64,000 nt of DNA, taken from assembly GCA_033439795.1 (NCBI GenBank), contig JAUTDP010000007.1:434001-498000 (forward strand), written 5' to 3'. The notes under the pieces are model-generated. The model was not told where the DNA came from, searched no databases, and was given only the letters and a program-made list of their open reading frames with translations. Numbering within the stretch: the stretch's first letter is position 1; each line of letters opens with the position of its first letter. This document shows positions 1-11,545 of this stretch, piece by piece. Origin of the DNA: Sordaria brevicollis. Lineage: Eukaryota; Ascomycota; Sordariomycetes; Sordariales; Sordariaceae. A program made the translations under genes and the position numbers.

Positions 1-1746
1 TTGGAGACGATGTTGACCTCGCTGTCGTTTGTGGGTTTGTTTGAGCCAGACCAGTTAACTTCCGCGAAGGGGGTGGCTCCACCGCGGTTGATGTCTCCGT
101 ACATGTTCCTAGCGGCACGCTCAAAGATACCCTCAAGCTTACGCAGCTCGTGCCACGCAATGTTGATAGGGAACTCGGCGTCTCTGGTGCTGATGAACTC
201 GGCATAAATGCGAAGAGCTTTGGTGAACTGCTGGCGGACAACATCAGGCTCGGCGTTGTGACGGTTGCGGACGAACGGGGGAGGCAGAGCAGCCTTCCAC
301 TCGGCCACAGCAGTGAGGAAAGCAATGTTCTCTCCCGAGAAATCGCGACGGGCAGAGAATTGGCGAAGAGGCTCCGGGTTCTTTTCGAGGACGTGCTCAA
401 GAGCGGACATTGTGAGAACGCTATCATCGGTGGGGTTGTTCAAGTCTGGCTGAGTGGCATTGCCCATCTCCATTTTTGAAAGTTTCTTCCATGAGTCCCT
501 GACTCCGCTAGTGAAGTGGTGCTCTCCGACCTTGGTTGAGGTTGGGCTAAGAGCAGGTCCGCTGTTGTCGCTGCCCCTGCGCTCGGCGTTGCTATCGTCG
601 TTACGAGCGCGCAATTTCTTGGACTCCCAAGTGGCAATTGACTCGAGTGTCTCCTGACGCAGGTTGTTGTGCTTACGAACCTGCCAGCAAGGGACGAAAA
701 TGGTAAAAATCTCCATGAAGATGATTGAGAGACCGATCCTAAGTTTATAAAAAGTTAGATCTTTGCCATTTGACGAGGGAGGAAGTGATTAACATACCAT
801 TGAGGCGGGACGAACCACCTGTTGACCGGAGCCATTTCAGGGACGTAAAGAGCGATGAGCCACATGGGAGCCGCAGGCAAGCCAGCAATGCAGCAAGCCA
901 TGGTTTGAAGTTGCCAACCGTGGGTGTCACGGATACCGCGAGACTTCCAAAGGATGATGGGAGCAATAACCCAAGCCCAAAGAAACTGCCAGAACAGCGA
1001 AGGCCACCACTCCCAACCTCTACCTTGCTGTATGGCGATCTCCATAGGAGTGCCATAAACCTCAGTACCGGGAATGCCAAAGCTAGGATGGAACTTGCGC
1101 GAAATCATATAGATTATGATGACAACAAAGAGCTAAAAATATGTTAGAGAAGGGGATACAGGTGTATGGTGATATTACTCACCTGAACTATCATGCCAAT
1201 GGTAACGAAAGCGAACATTCTCTTCGAATAATCCATCTTGCGCAGGCGGGCGATGAAGGTAAGCTTCTGTGGCTGTTGCTGGGCATTCTTTTCGTCGAAT
1301 CGGGAGTCCATCTGGCTCGGAGGGCGAGCATACCGAGCCTGTGCCCTAGCGACATAAAGGAACTGACTGTTACCAGCTTGGAAGAGGGCAATTCCGAAAG
1401 GAAACCAGATGCTCATGATCCAGAACTCGGCAACCTCGGGGGCCATGGGTCCGATACTATAACCAAGCTGAACCGAGATCCAGTATAGATGAAGAAGCGT
1501 GATGCCGGCAAAGCTGAGAGCAAGTCCACGTATCCTGAGAGTGGGAAGATCGCGCTTGAGCCAAAGGAAGACCATGCCAGCCACCACCGCCGTCGTCCAG
1601 ATAGCACCCCATACAATCCACCAAATTCCAACGGCATCGAGTCTTGGTTCAGGCTTGGTGTCGGGTCTGGTGCCAAATTCGGAGCCCAGAACCTCAGCTT
1701 GGGCGGTCGAGAAGTCGGCTCGTTGTATTAGGCGTGGCAGAAACAT
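1..1746 (-). CDS. 7TM receptor with C-terminal RGS domain (GprK-like), C-terminus cut by window edge
   Basis: This is a putative plasma-membrane G-protein-coupled receptor carrying its own RGS (GTPase-accelerating) domain. Three exons are visible: 1746-1183, 1132-798 and 738 to the window edge. The introns are 50 and 59 nt, with GTGAGT/TAG and GTATGT/TAG ends, and both junctions keep frame. About 545 residues are visible. Seven hydrophobic segments can be read: three within the first ~130 residues, one spanning the first intron, then [20 protein letters not shown], a sixth after it, and a seventh just after intron 2. A polar linker rich in Ser/Asn follows. Next comes an RGS start typical of fungi ([17 protein letters not shown], then [14 protein letters not shown]). 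The family (Aspergillus GprK type) couples sensing to G-alpha inactivation. The ligand is unknown. The RGS C-terminal half may lie outside the window. The start codon is the first ATG in the frame. Confidence 0.88.
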
Positions 1747-3730
1747 GATGTCGGATGTCGTAGTGTCGACGTCGAGAAGAACGGAGTGAGTGGGTTACGT
1801 ATATGGGGTCGAAGCGACTCGGAGTGTCGTCAAGACACGTGGGAGGCTTAACCACTAAAGCGCAGTGTCATCTAGTAGTGTCGAGTGGTTGGTATCCGAC
1901 CAGTAATAGGTGTTGTTGATGTTTGTTGTAAGGAGCGTGGTGGGTGAGTACGGTAGGCGAGTCAAGTGGGTTTTGTAATCCCTCGAAACCTTGAACCGAA
2001 CCCGTATGCAGAGCGACGAAAGAGCGACTTGAGCTGGACGAAAGAGGAGTAAAAGAGTGTGTGATGGTGTGCGGCTCAGCTCACAATATGGGAAAGAAAA
2101 AAACCAAAACCAGATGTGACGAGATGCACGGAGTATGTATGAAGTAGTTCCCGGGGCGATGCCGAGAGAGATGGGAGAAGTTGGACAAGCCACATCCGAG
2201 GACTGGTACATGAATGATAGAGATCACTGCTTCTTCCGCGGGCATTTGTGTGTGCAAACCAGCTCGGGTAAATGATGTCCAGGATAGCCCCAGGATGCTA
2301 GGATGTGCACGATGGTGCAGGATGAGTTTGCAAGAAGTGGTTAGGGGGAGTGTAGATCCCGCGGGACACCTGAACATGGTGTGAACATGGGACTATTCCC
2401 ACTTCTTGTTGGAGCGCTGGGGACCCAGTGCGTTCAGTCGTAGACCTGCATCCCAGCCCATCCATCCCCAGCGTCACTCATTGTGCCCAGCTGCCCGATA
2501 TAGGATGCAGGGCCAGTTGGATCTGCTATCTCACAAGACTGAGAGCCCAGCTTCGTGTGTGTGTCTGCTGCGCCAACTACGACGTTGACCAGCCTGCGCC
2601 CATGTACTTGGCTGTTTCCGTCACTGCCGAGAATGACTGAACTGTGGAAAGAAGAGCAGGTATCGTGACAGTGTGAAATGGGTTGAGAAGTCTACTTGGT
2701 GAAAGTGGACCAAGCAGAGTCAGAGACATTTCTAGACAGGCAGGTCAACGGCCCGAACAGGAATATCGATATAATCTTTGGAAAGTGTGTAAGAGGAGAG
2801 CACTCGGGCCCGTGATTGCAGATCGTTTCATCTCTCTGCCCAAAGCTCCGTCTTCATCACATTTGCTGGTTCCCATGTGCCTGGTGGACCCTCCTATGGT
2901 ATTGCCATCCATTAACAGAGAACTCGTGAGCCCAGGGCGCTGGCTCGTTGGTCGGCAGATGGCTTGCAGAGGGCAACATGGTTTTAACATGGTTTGAAGC
3001 GACTGCCTTCTCCACGTCCATGTCGAGCACTGTGGGGATGGTGTTTACATGGTTGCTAGGGAGCGCCAAGTTGATGACGAAGAAATGAAGACAGCAGAGA
3101 AGGACTCTTCTCCGGGAACAGGGCAATGGATGGCGCCAGACGCTTGCCAGAAGGCGAGAAGGGAAAAAAAGAGGCGGCGTTGGGGCCGGAGATGATGAGT
3201 ATTCTAGGCTGGTGTTGAGGACTAGACAGGGGAACATGATTCAGAAAGATCAAACTGAGAGCGGCGAACTCTCAAGCCAGAAACCACTCACCAGTTTTGC
3301 CATAGTTAACCCTCACAGACACCCCTCCTGGTCGATATGTAGAGAGAGAGAAAAAAAAAAAGGATCAGAAAAAGGCCATGCAGTGGTTGACTCGGCAAGT
3401 GTCTCTCCCTGCTTGGCGCGCTAAGCTTCATTGTGCCGGCTGTGGATTGCCATAGCGCTCTTTGGCTGTGTCGATCGCCATTCCAGTGTGCCGGCGACTT
3501 TGCGGTACTTTTGGAGTACTTGAGCATATGGCGTTCCCATTTTTGAACGAGGGACGTCGCACCACAGGTGGATGAAGGGGATCACGACTTGGACCTTTGA
3601 ATTTGGGGAACCTTGATGGATTTTTAGCGTTGCTGAAATAAAGGATCCTCCGTTCATTCCAACTATTGAGCAAGTATTATTCTTGGTCTCATTCAAATGG
3701 AATTCCCTGACCTCAGCTTCTGAAGGGTCC

Positions 3731-3758
3731 TGGTGCTTGGTGCTTGGTGCTTGGTGCT
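3731..3758. repeat. Heptamer microsatellite (TGGTGCT)x4
   Basis: Four tandem copies of TGGTGCT are followed by degenerate continuations (TGGTTGCTGG). It is a simple repeat in non-coding sequence. Confidence 0.9.
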
Positions 3759-5762
3759 TGGTTGCTGGTTCCTGGTTGTTGGGCGGTCATGCCGGCGGCG
3801 GTCGAGGGTTTCGCTGACACTCGTCTCATTCTCGACGCCATGTCTGTGACTGGGTCAAGGTGTCTCTGCTGACAGACAGTCCCGGGGTCCCGAGGGGCCA
3901 CTGTCATTGAGGTGAGGCCTTTGCGGACAGGGTGAATGCGTGAAAGCCATGTGGTTTCGGATTCCAAAGATTGGTGATTTGGGGAGGAAAATGCATTCAG
4001 GGCACTTGGTGTCGTTCCCGTCCGTCGTGTCGTTCGTCCGGAGGTTTCAAGCTTGACACCTGCAGTCCCGAGTGCCATTGGACTACTGCCGCTGCCAGCA
4101 CCTGTCAAGAATGCTTATTGGCTCCGTTTGGGCTGCCATTTGTGGGGTCGGTGGGAATCTCCGCGTCCAAGATCCATCCGGTCTTGGCAACCAAGAGATG
4201 CTACTGCCGAATCTGGCCAGAGATCTACGTACTTAATTTTGTGGGCCAGGACCAGGCCACTTGCCCGCTGTACCCAAGTAGAAGCAGCCCAAGGTACACT
4301 GTACCTTCTGTGTTCGGCGGCATCGGCTCACCTTCAGGGATGTCGCGCGAGGTTGTTAGTGCAGTCCTCCTTCCCTCGAAACAATTTCCCCCCTTTGGAG
4401 GATCCTCCGGTCCCTTCCTCAACTTTCAACCCTCTCGAATGCTCTTGCCCAGGGCGGCTTCGCCAGCGAACCGAAGACGAACATCCCCGGCCACCGACAG
4501 CCGAATCGTCAGGAAGGTCCAATGACTGGCAGCATCCTCCTCCCGGTCCTCTTCGGTCTGTTCTTTCCGTCGTCCATCTCTTGATCGAGCTTGGTGCTGG
4601 CAAGATCGGGTCTGGATCGCGAGCGAGGTGGAATCCCTCATTTGCTTTGCGGGGAGTGGCATCCATCTCTTTACGTCAGATGTCTCTATTCTCTCTCTGC
4701 TCAAGATGCCAAAACCCATGTTATCGACCTTGCAATCTCATGACTGGACCGTCCGTCTGATGGCCGTCTGGATTTTGCGGCCGATCAACAATCACGACAC
4801 CACCGCTTCTCCCACCACTTTCACCTCATGACTCCTCCATTCTTATCTTTCCAAAATTGGCACTAAAAAACCGTTCGAGCCGTTGTAAAACTTGCGAGCT
4901 GGTTCGTTTCTCCTTGCCGTTGTTTGACGCTTGTCCTACTATTCTAATCTGTGGATGGAAAGAGCGGATGGACCCGTCCCCCCTGTGACGTAAAGGTGTT
5001 CAAGTGAGACATTGCAATGACAATGACTTTAAATGTGATATGGCTCACTCTTATTATCACACTCCATCATAGAAATACCGAGTACTACCCACTCTCGACC
5101 GTTATCATCTCCAGCACGACTTGCCCGGAGAATCATCACATATCTACGGATTTACTGCTTACCAAGATGTGAAGTGATCTGCTTCATCGATGTGATACTG
5201 ATCGTGCAAATCCCTAGGCCGTGTATGATCTACGCAGAGTTACGGGAGAGTACGACATGAGGGAATCACGATGTGCTCTGCGATGCAACACAATGTGAAA
5301 AGATCAAAATGAGGTCCATGCTGAGCCCCGAGTTAACAGATTACCAGATTTCGTACAGGCAGGTACCCTTTTCTCGCTTCGCAAAACTTTCTGACCCAGA
5401 CGAGCCAGACGGACTGCTACCATCGCATCCCGCAGTCGCAGCCTTCAGTTCCCTGTCGTCCGTCCCTCATTCTCTTCACTCGCTTCGCCAAACCACTGCT
5501 ACCTTGATGGCGATTGGACACTACAGCTCTTCCCTTGCTGGATGCTGTACCAGTAAGCTACAAGCGCCATTACGCCCTGGCTTGAAGCCATCCGAGAGGT
5601 TATTCCGAACCTGCATATTCACCATGGACAATGCATATACTGTACGAAAAGTACGATGTTATGTCGGAGAGTCCCTTATTCTCGGTTCCGCCCCTGTCCT
5701 TTCCATTCTTTTTATCTCCTTCTTCTTTAAACTCACTTCGATCCCACTGATTCGTTGCTCAA

Positions 5763-5764
<2 letters not shown>

Positions 5765-5830
<66 letters not shown>
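5765..5830. repeat. 66-base poly(A) homopolymer
   Basis: This is an uninterrupted run of A preceded by AAAT. It is unusually long for this otherwise balanced sequence. It could be a true homopolymer tract, the tail of an old retro-inserted transcript (on the plus strand), or an assembly or cloning artefact. Confidence 0.9.
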
Positions 5831-5831
<1 letters not shown>

Positions 5832-6867
5832 ACTCCGACAGAGTTCGGTGATCTTGCGGTCCCTCATTCAGCCACCATTCTCGATCGTATCGCGATTTAG
5901 AGGACACTAATTCCACAGCTGCTTCTTCGTCTCCTAGGCCTCGATTACATCGACATCGATACAACCTCGGTTCGAATCACAGTGTTGACTGTTGGGATCC
6001 GAACTCTCATCGTCACCCTGAACGCCAGGGAGAGTCGCAACCAAGGGGCTGAGTAGCACATAGAAACACTATTCTTGCCAGCCCTTTTGCTAACTTTGCT
6101 TTTTTCACATTGATACCCTTCAGCCCCCATTACCCCTCTTCCCATCCTACATTGAAGCAAGGCGTTGCACCGCACTCTTTGCAAAAATCAAGCGCGCAAG
6201 CGCCCAAGTGTTGGCTGTGCACCACATCACTCTGATCTAGTTGCACTAGCCTCATTCCCCAAAACCGCCGCCATTGGAAGAATTGTCGCATTATCACGCC
6301 GCTAACTGCCTTTGTAGAGGACCAGGTGATGTTGTGTTACAGTCCTGTAGGGCTGTTTGCTTGATCGTCCTCGACCAGCGCAAAGTGATATCTGCATGAT
6401 GATGCACGTCACGTTCGTTCCTAAGCCCAAGATATAGTTCAGCGCGGCTATATCGCGGCTGCGGCAAAGGGCAAGTAGGACGAGGTTTGCCACGGTGATG
6501 CATCGGTCCGTTGCATTCATGCTGAGGACACTATCGGATCTGTTCCATCTGTTCCAAGAACTAACTACCGCTGAAAGACACTATTGACCGGTGGGCTGAG
6601 GAAGGATTTGGCTGAACCGTCCTTTTGGGGTCCAACGGTGACACTATCGTGGTGGCTGTCTCTGGAAGTTCAGCCTCTTGGCCTTTCTTCGGACACTGGA
6701 GTCTGAAGTACCTACACAGTATGTCTGAGAAATCTGAGAAACACATCGTGCCATGAAACTGGTTGACTGCAAGTCACCTGTGTTCAAGACCTGAGAGAGA
6801 CCGTTCGAATCTCGCACATCAGGTTTCTCCCGAGATGCAGGGGCGCAAGAGGCTTTCCTGCCGCCCT

Positions 6868-8089
6868 TCACCTGTTTAAGCGTCTGATCTTTGCTATTGC
6901 CCATACAGAGGCGCCGATCAGAAGCGGATTCCACGCTTGTGTCTTATTCTCGGTCTTGTTTCCCTCAGCTTCTGAGGTTCTTCCGGGCACTGGCGGCTTT
7001 CCAGAAGTTGAATGTCCTCCAGATACTGGATGCTGCTGTTCAGACACGGCAGGTTTGGCAGACCGGGGCTTCTGCTCAGACCGCATACTGTCCTCAGACA
7101 CTACAGATTGTTGAGCAGATGCCTGTTGAGAGGCAATGATCTCGTCCACATATGGTTTAATTATCGGGCGAAGCTTTGTTACTATCAACGATAGCAGAGG
7201 ATACAGAATCTCTCTGATAGTGACCCTGGAGAATGAGAGGTCTTGAGTAAGTTAGTCCATGGAATCTCTACATTTTAGGTCGTGGAGACTTACATATCAG
7301 AATGGCAATACCGACAAGAGACGCTAGAATGATCGTAGATATTACCAGATAGATGGACACCTTTCCAATTTTGGCTACTCGCTTGGTCCACTGAGCCTTA
7401 CTTTGGACTTTGATCGTGGAGTCGTCGACAGAGCTGTTGTTCGGCTCATAGACGGTAATATAGGTGACTGTTTTGGGTCTCTTGTTTCGCTTGATGTGCG
7501 GTTTACGCATATAGCCTCCTCCGCAACGACGACCCTGCCTTTGTCCAAAGACTTTGTTCCAAGCTCCAAGTTCGTCAACAGTCCGACGAGTGTTCAATGG
7601 CAATTGGCGCCAGTGGCTATTGTTTCCCTTCGGGCTATGTGTTCGACGGTTACTCTTTGTATACTGCAGTGTATTCTTCCGTATCCCCCAGCTGGTTCGG
7701 CTCAAAAATGTAGTCCTATGCGTATCATTATGGCGAGATCCTTTATCCAACTCATATTTGCCTTGCTGATTGTTGTGGTCGTTCCTGGCCTCCGAGTCTA
7801 CGTTGATCAAGTCTTGACGAGAGATGTTCAGTCGTCTCATTGTCACGATTGTCTCTGAGGATTGTGCAGTAAGCTCGCTGCTGCCTTCGGGGTCCGTATA
7901 CGTCGTTGTACCGTGCTGTGAAATTGACTCCATGTTCAGCCCGTAGATGTGATCAAAAGGCTTGGGCTTGGGAGGAGGAGGTTTGAAAAGCCGGCTTGGA
8001 GCAGATCCGAACAGGGTGGGAATCCAGGTGTGAGTCCATGAGTCGCCATGTTTAGCTGTGTCGTTGGGGGTTTGAGGTGATGTGGTCAT
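6868..8089 (-). CDS. Conserved-unknown protein with C-terminal-half membrane segment
   Basis: I do not recognise the family. Exon 1 is 8089-7294 and exon 2 is 7241-6868. The 52-nt intron has GTAAGT at the donor, a CTAAC branch site 9 nt before the acceptor, and a CAAG end. This acceptor keeps frame, whereas the CCAG 16 nt further on does not. The product is about 389 residues. The first ~220 residues are polar, basic and Pro/Ser/Thr-rich, with no visible fold. A hydrophobic helix (VSIYLVISTIILASLVGIAI) follows, then a second hydrophobic stretch encoded mostly by exon 2. After that comes a ~70-residue polar region rich in Gln/Ser and a final weakly hydrophobic WNPLLIGASVWAIAKIRR. No signal peptide is seen. 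It is probably an integral membrane protein with a long cytosolic N-terminus. A short coding-like terminus and low complexity suggest rapid evolution. Confidence 0.7.
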
Positions 8090-8536
8090 GATGATGGGAA
8101 CTGTGTGCGTATTGTGAGATTGACTCTTGATTGCCGGATGAGGCTCGATCGCTTAGATTCGGGTTCTTACAGGTTGATGAGAGAAAAGGAGCGAGTTGGA
8201 GAGAAAGATCGTTTGATGGGCACTTGCCTTTTTATTCACGGTGGTGCGGAGGGTGTCTGGTTTATGAGCCGAGTGATGGAAGGTGCTAGTTGACGGAGGA
8301 AGGCACGATCCTTAAGCATTGTGAACCTCTCGGTCTTCAGTTCAATTGCAACACCTGAGCTGCAGCGGTTTCACTTCGTCTTTCTCTTCCTTTGAGAGCT
8401 CGCAACATGCTTCTTGGGAGTCAAATGGGTCATCATCTTTCAAATAATTTTGATCATGACGGGTATAACAAACAATGGTGGTAAGTTCAAAGATTCCTGT
8501 TTGCATTTCCATCAGGTTGTCTCAGAAGACAATATC
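8090..8536. other. Intergenic, upstream of membrane protein and 3' flank of acyl-CoA dehydrogenase
   Basis: This 447-nt stretch has no supported gene. It should hold the promoter of the minus-strand membrane-protein gene and the 3' end of the minus-strand dehydrogenase transcript. Confidence 0.5.
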
Positions 8537-9865
8537 TCAGTAACTCCTTGGCAACTCGAGCACCTTCTCGGAGATGTAGTTGAGAATCATCTCACGACTG
8601 ACCGGAGCAATCCTAGGTACCAGACACTCCCTAAAGTATCGCTCAACATCATACTCCACGGCGTATCCCATCCCTCCGTGGGTTAGCACGGCTCTTTCGC
8701 ATGCCGCAAAGGCTGCCTCTGCTGCCAGATACTTTGCGCTGTTGCATGCCACTCCAACCTCCTCCTGCCGGATCGATCCGTCCGTCTTGCTCGCATCGTA
8801 CAACCTAGCGGCATGGTACGTCGCATGCTTCGCGGCCTCGAGCCTCATATACACATCCGCCAAGGGGTGCGCAATCCCCTGGTTCTGTCCTATCGGTCGC
8901 TGAAAGACCACTCGTTCTCGAGCATACTCGGCTGCCTTACCCAACGCCGCATAGCCTAGTCCAAGTGCTTCGCCGGCGAGGAGACAGCGTTCCGCATTCA
9001 TGCCGTGCAGAATGATCTTGAATCCTTGTCCCTCCTTTCCGATCAAAGAATCGCCAGAAATAGGGTAATTCTCAAAGAAGACTTCGTTGGCATCAACCGC
9101 GCGCCCGCCCATCTTCTTGATCTTGCTCACTTTCAACCGGTGATCCTCTCTGTTCAAATTGATGCAGAACAGAGACAGTCCCTCACTCGGCTTCTTCACG
9201 TCTTCACGCGCCGTGGTTCGCGCCAGAAGCATCATCTTGTCCGCCACCTGGGCACATGTTATCCAGATCTTCTGTCCTGATACCGAGTATGAGCCATCAC
9301 CTTGTTTCTTGGCAAATGTCTCAAGACGCAGCGTGTCAAGACCGGCGTTGGGCTCCGTCACTCCAAAGCAGACGCGGAGCTTTCCTGCGGTGATGTTCGG
9401 AATGGTCTGTTCAAGTTGTTCCTGCGTGCCGAACTTTGCGAGCGGTTGGGTAGCATAGACGTTGGCGTGAATCGACTGCGCGCCCGCCATACCGGCCCCT
9501 GACTCGGCAATTGTCTGCATCATCATCGTTGCTTCGGAGATACCAAGTCCGGCTCCTCCTAGCGCCTCTGGCAGGGCGATACCGAGCCATCCGTCTTGGG
9601 CGAGAGCAGCGTGGAACTCCTTGGGATACTCCTCGGTCTGGTCATGTTGCTGCCAATATGTGTTTGGGAAATTGGAGCATATCTTCATCACAGCATCTCG
9701 TACCATGAGCTGGGATTCGGTAAACCCTGCCGTGGCCATCAATTGGCGCCGTGGTGCTGAAGTCGAGAAAACACTCTTGTTGCCGCCCGCTGGGGCTGTC
9801 GATCGTGGCGTTATGCGCGGGAGCCAACGGGCGGAACGCGCCGCAACTTTGATGAACGTCGCCAT
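8537..9865 (-). CDS. Mitochondrial acyl-CoA dehydrogenase
   Basis: This FAD-dependent dehydrogenase introduces an alpha,beta double bond into an acyl-CoA in fatty-acid or branched-chain catabolism, passing electrons to ETF. It is a single exon of 442 residues. A basic, acid-poor N-terminus (MATFIKVAARSARWLPRITP) looks like a mitochondrial presequence. The N-terminal helical domain is followed by the beta-domain signature VCFGVTEPNAGLD and the W-I-T flavin segment (QKIWITCAQVAD), then the C-terminal helices with GGMGYAVEYDVERYFRE. The usual C-terminal catalytic Glu of the medium-chain type is absent (PVSREM instead). A Glu at residue 292 in HGMNAERCLLAGEALG sits where isovaleryl-CoA and long-chain enzymes carry their base, so a branched-chain or long-chain substrate is plausible. 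It is divergently transcribed from a hydratase 471 bp away. Confidence 0.93.
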   Translation of the reverse strand: MATFIKVAARSARWLPRITPRSTAPAGGNKSVFSTSAPRRQLMATAGFTESQLMVRDAVMKICSNFPNTYWQQHDQTEEYPKEFHAALAQDGWLGIALPEALGGAGLGISEATMMMQTIAESGAGMAGAQSIHANVYATQPLAKFGTQEQLEQTIPNITAGKLRVCFGVTEPNAGLDTLRLETFAKKQGDGSYSVSGQKIWITCAQVADKMMLLARTTAREDVKKPSEGLSLFCINLNREDHRLKVSKIKKMGGRAVDANEVFFENYPISGDSLIGKEGQGFKIILHGMNAERCLLAGEALGLGYAALGKAAEYARERVVFQRPIGQNQGIAHPLADVYMRLEAAKHATYHAARLYDASKTDGSIRQEEVGVACNSAKYLAAEAAFAACERAVLTHGGMGYAVEYDVERYFRECLVPRIAPVSREMILNYISEKVLELPRSY

Positions 9866-10336
9866 TGCTGAGGCTCAAACAAGAGATCAAAAGAGAGTGA
9901 AACAAGAATGAGAGGCAAACGGTTTCAGCCAATCCATCATTCGATCATTCTTTTTGAGCTACCAAATCAAGGCAGGCGTGAGTCGATTAAGTGGTGGACC
10001 CGTATCAGGGTCGTGCCAGGTTATCACGGGCATTACGACGTTGGAGTTGAGGGAACGATTCAGGGGCACAAAGGCGAAGAAGGGGGTAATGACAGCCGGT
10101 CTCCGACCCCCAAGACACCTAAAATGCGGGGTAAACCTTCTCCATCACAGGGCGGTGTTATTGCGTAGTGCATTGAGCTCGATCAACGGGCATCGGTTTC
10201 AAAGTGTTATCTGGCCAAATTTCCCAAGTCATTCCCATCTGCGAACAGACATTTATCAAGACATCCGTCGCTCAGACAACAGTTCAACATCATCACCTCT
10301 TTTTTTCACGCCAAATCCAACTTTTTTCACACAAAA
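9866..10336. promoter_or_regulatory. Shared divergent promoter region of dehydrogenase and hydratase genes
   Basis: This 471-bp gap lies between two divergent start codons for mitochondrial acyl-CoA enzymes. No gene fits inside. Both promoters and 5' leaders must lie here, so co-regulation is possible. That is inferred from layout only. Confidence 0.55.
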
Positions 10337-11545
10337 ATGACAGTCCTACGAACAGCCCTCAGCCGGCAGACGCTGCCACTCAAGCCCAATCTCCGCGCTA
10401 TGTCCAGGCCGAGGTCCCTCAGCACGAGCAGCAGCAGCAGCATCACCGCCAGCGAAGCAGCAAGTCAGATGCTGCACACATTCCAGGACAAGACCATTGT
10501 CCGAAAACAGATTTTGGACGGCAATCAGCTGCAAAAGTTGTGTCTCACACTGGGCCGAAGGTATGGCCTAGGCCCCCAGCTGGACCTCACGCTCGGCTGT
10601 CCGCCCAACGGGACTCCAGTACCTCCGGGATACCATCTGGTGTACTTTACGCCATCAGAACTGGAGGAGGATCTTGGCGCCGATGGCACAGATCGCACCT
10701 TCAACGCTCCGGCGCCGTTTACGCGGCGCATGTGGGCAGGAGGAAATATGCGGTGGAACGACGGCACCGAGCTGAGGGTCGGGGAGCAAGTGGAGGAACA
10801 CACAAAGCTTATCGCGGCCGTGGCGAAGAAGAGTCGTGACGGCAGCGAGATGGTGCTGGTGGAGGTGAACAAGGAGTTCTGGGGTGAAAGAGGCTTGGCG
10901 CTGGTCGACCAAAGGTGAGTTCTTTCCTTCTTTGGCTCTTATAAGTCAAACGTCCACCCCACTCTTGTGAAAGACAAGTCGGAAGAAAAAAAAAAAAACG
11001 ATAAGGAAAAAGTGTTGTTTATACGTTTTTATGTGATATTTCACAAATACAGATCTTGGATATTCCGGAAAGAGATCGACCTTTCGACAATAACAGCATC
11101 AACAAAGTCTCCGCTTGGTCCACCACCACAAGGAAAATCGCAAGTTCGAGACGTCGTAGTCGGCGACAACCCACTGCCGGACCGCGTCTTCAAGTGGTCG
11201 CCCGCCGCCCTCTTCCGGTTCTCGGCACTCACCTTCAACGCGCACATGATTCACTACAACGAGAGCTGGACGCGGGACGTCGAGAACCACCCGGGCGTGG
11301 TCGTGCATGGCCCCTTGAACCTGATCAACATGCTGGACTACTGGCGAGATGTGCACCGGGTTGAGGGGTCCGTCTTGGAGGAGATTTCGTACAAGGCCAC
11401 GGCGCCGATATACACGGGCGAGGAGTACACCATGTCGAGCTCCAAGATGAATACGGATTACGGCATGTTTGAGGTTCTGGTCAAGAAGGGCGATCAGGTT
11501 TGCATGACGGGACATATTAGCGAGGCTTCGAGCTGGAGTTATTAG
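10337..11545 (+). CDS. Mitochondrial hot-dog dehydratase/hydratase (MaoC/HTD2, mesaconyl-C4-CoA hydratase-like)
   Basis: Exons are 10337-10914 and 11053-11545, separated by a 138-nt intron (GTGAGT...ACAG). The junction codon becomes Arg and frame is kept, giving 356 residues. The N-terminus is Arg/Ser-rich and acid-free for over 40 residues, as expected for mitochondrial import. The first hot-dog half contains PPGYHLVYF and the diagnostic FTRRMWAGGNMRW. The second half contains the hydratase-2-like helix FSALTFNAHMIHYNESW, with its His residues, and VVHGPLNLINM. These fit fungal proteins grouped with yeast Htd2 (mitochondrial 3-hydroxyacyl-ACP dehydratase) and bacterial mesaconyl-C4-CoA/itaconyl-CoA hydratases. 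Sequence alone does not decide between type II fatty-acid synthesis and organic-acid CoA catabolism. The divergent acyl-CoA dehydrogenase favours a CoA-thioester role. Confidence 0.88.

Larger units (their letters stand above)
1747..6867. other. Gene-poor 5.1 kb upstream region of the receptor gene
   Basis: I see no convincing coding region here. Open frames are short, overlap on both strands and lack conserved motifs. The stretch holds a heptamer repeat near 3.73 kb and a 66-base A-run at 5.77 kb. It probably contains the receptor's promoter and 5' leader on the left and the 3' flank of the membrane-protein gene on the right. A non-coding RNA cannot be excluded. Confidence 0.5.

Noticed and set aside
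5273..5851. 192-codon plus-strand frame ending in a poly-Lys tail
   Set aside because: The Lys tail is only the poly(A) tract translated. The rest has no protein-like composition or motif.
6302..6520. 72-codon minus-strand frame with a hydrophobic stretch (ATDRCITVANLVLLALC)
   Set aside because: It faintly resembles a membrane-protein fragment, but it is short, has no clear flanking exons and no firm family match.
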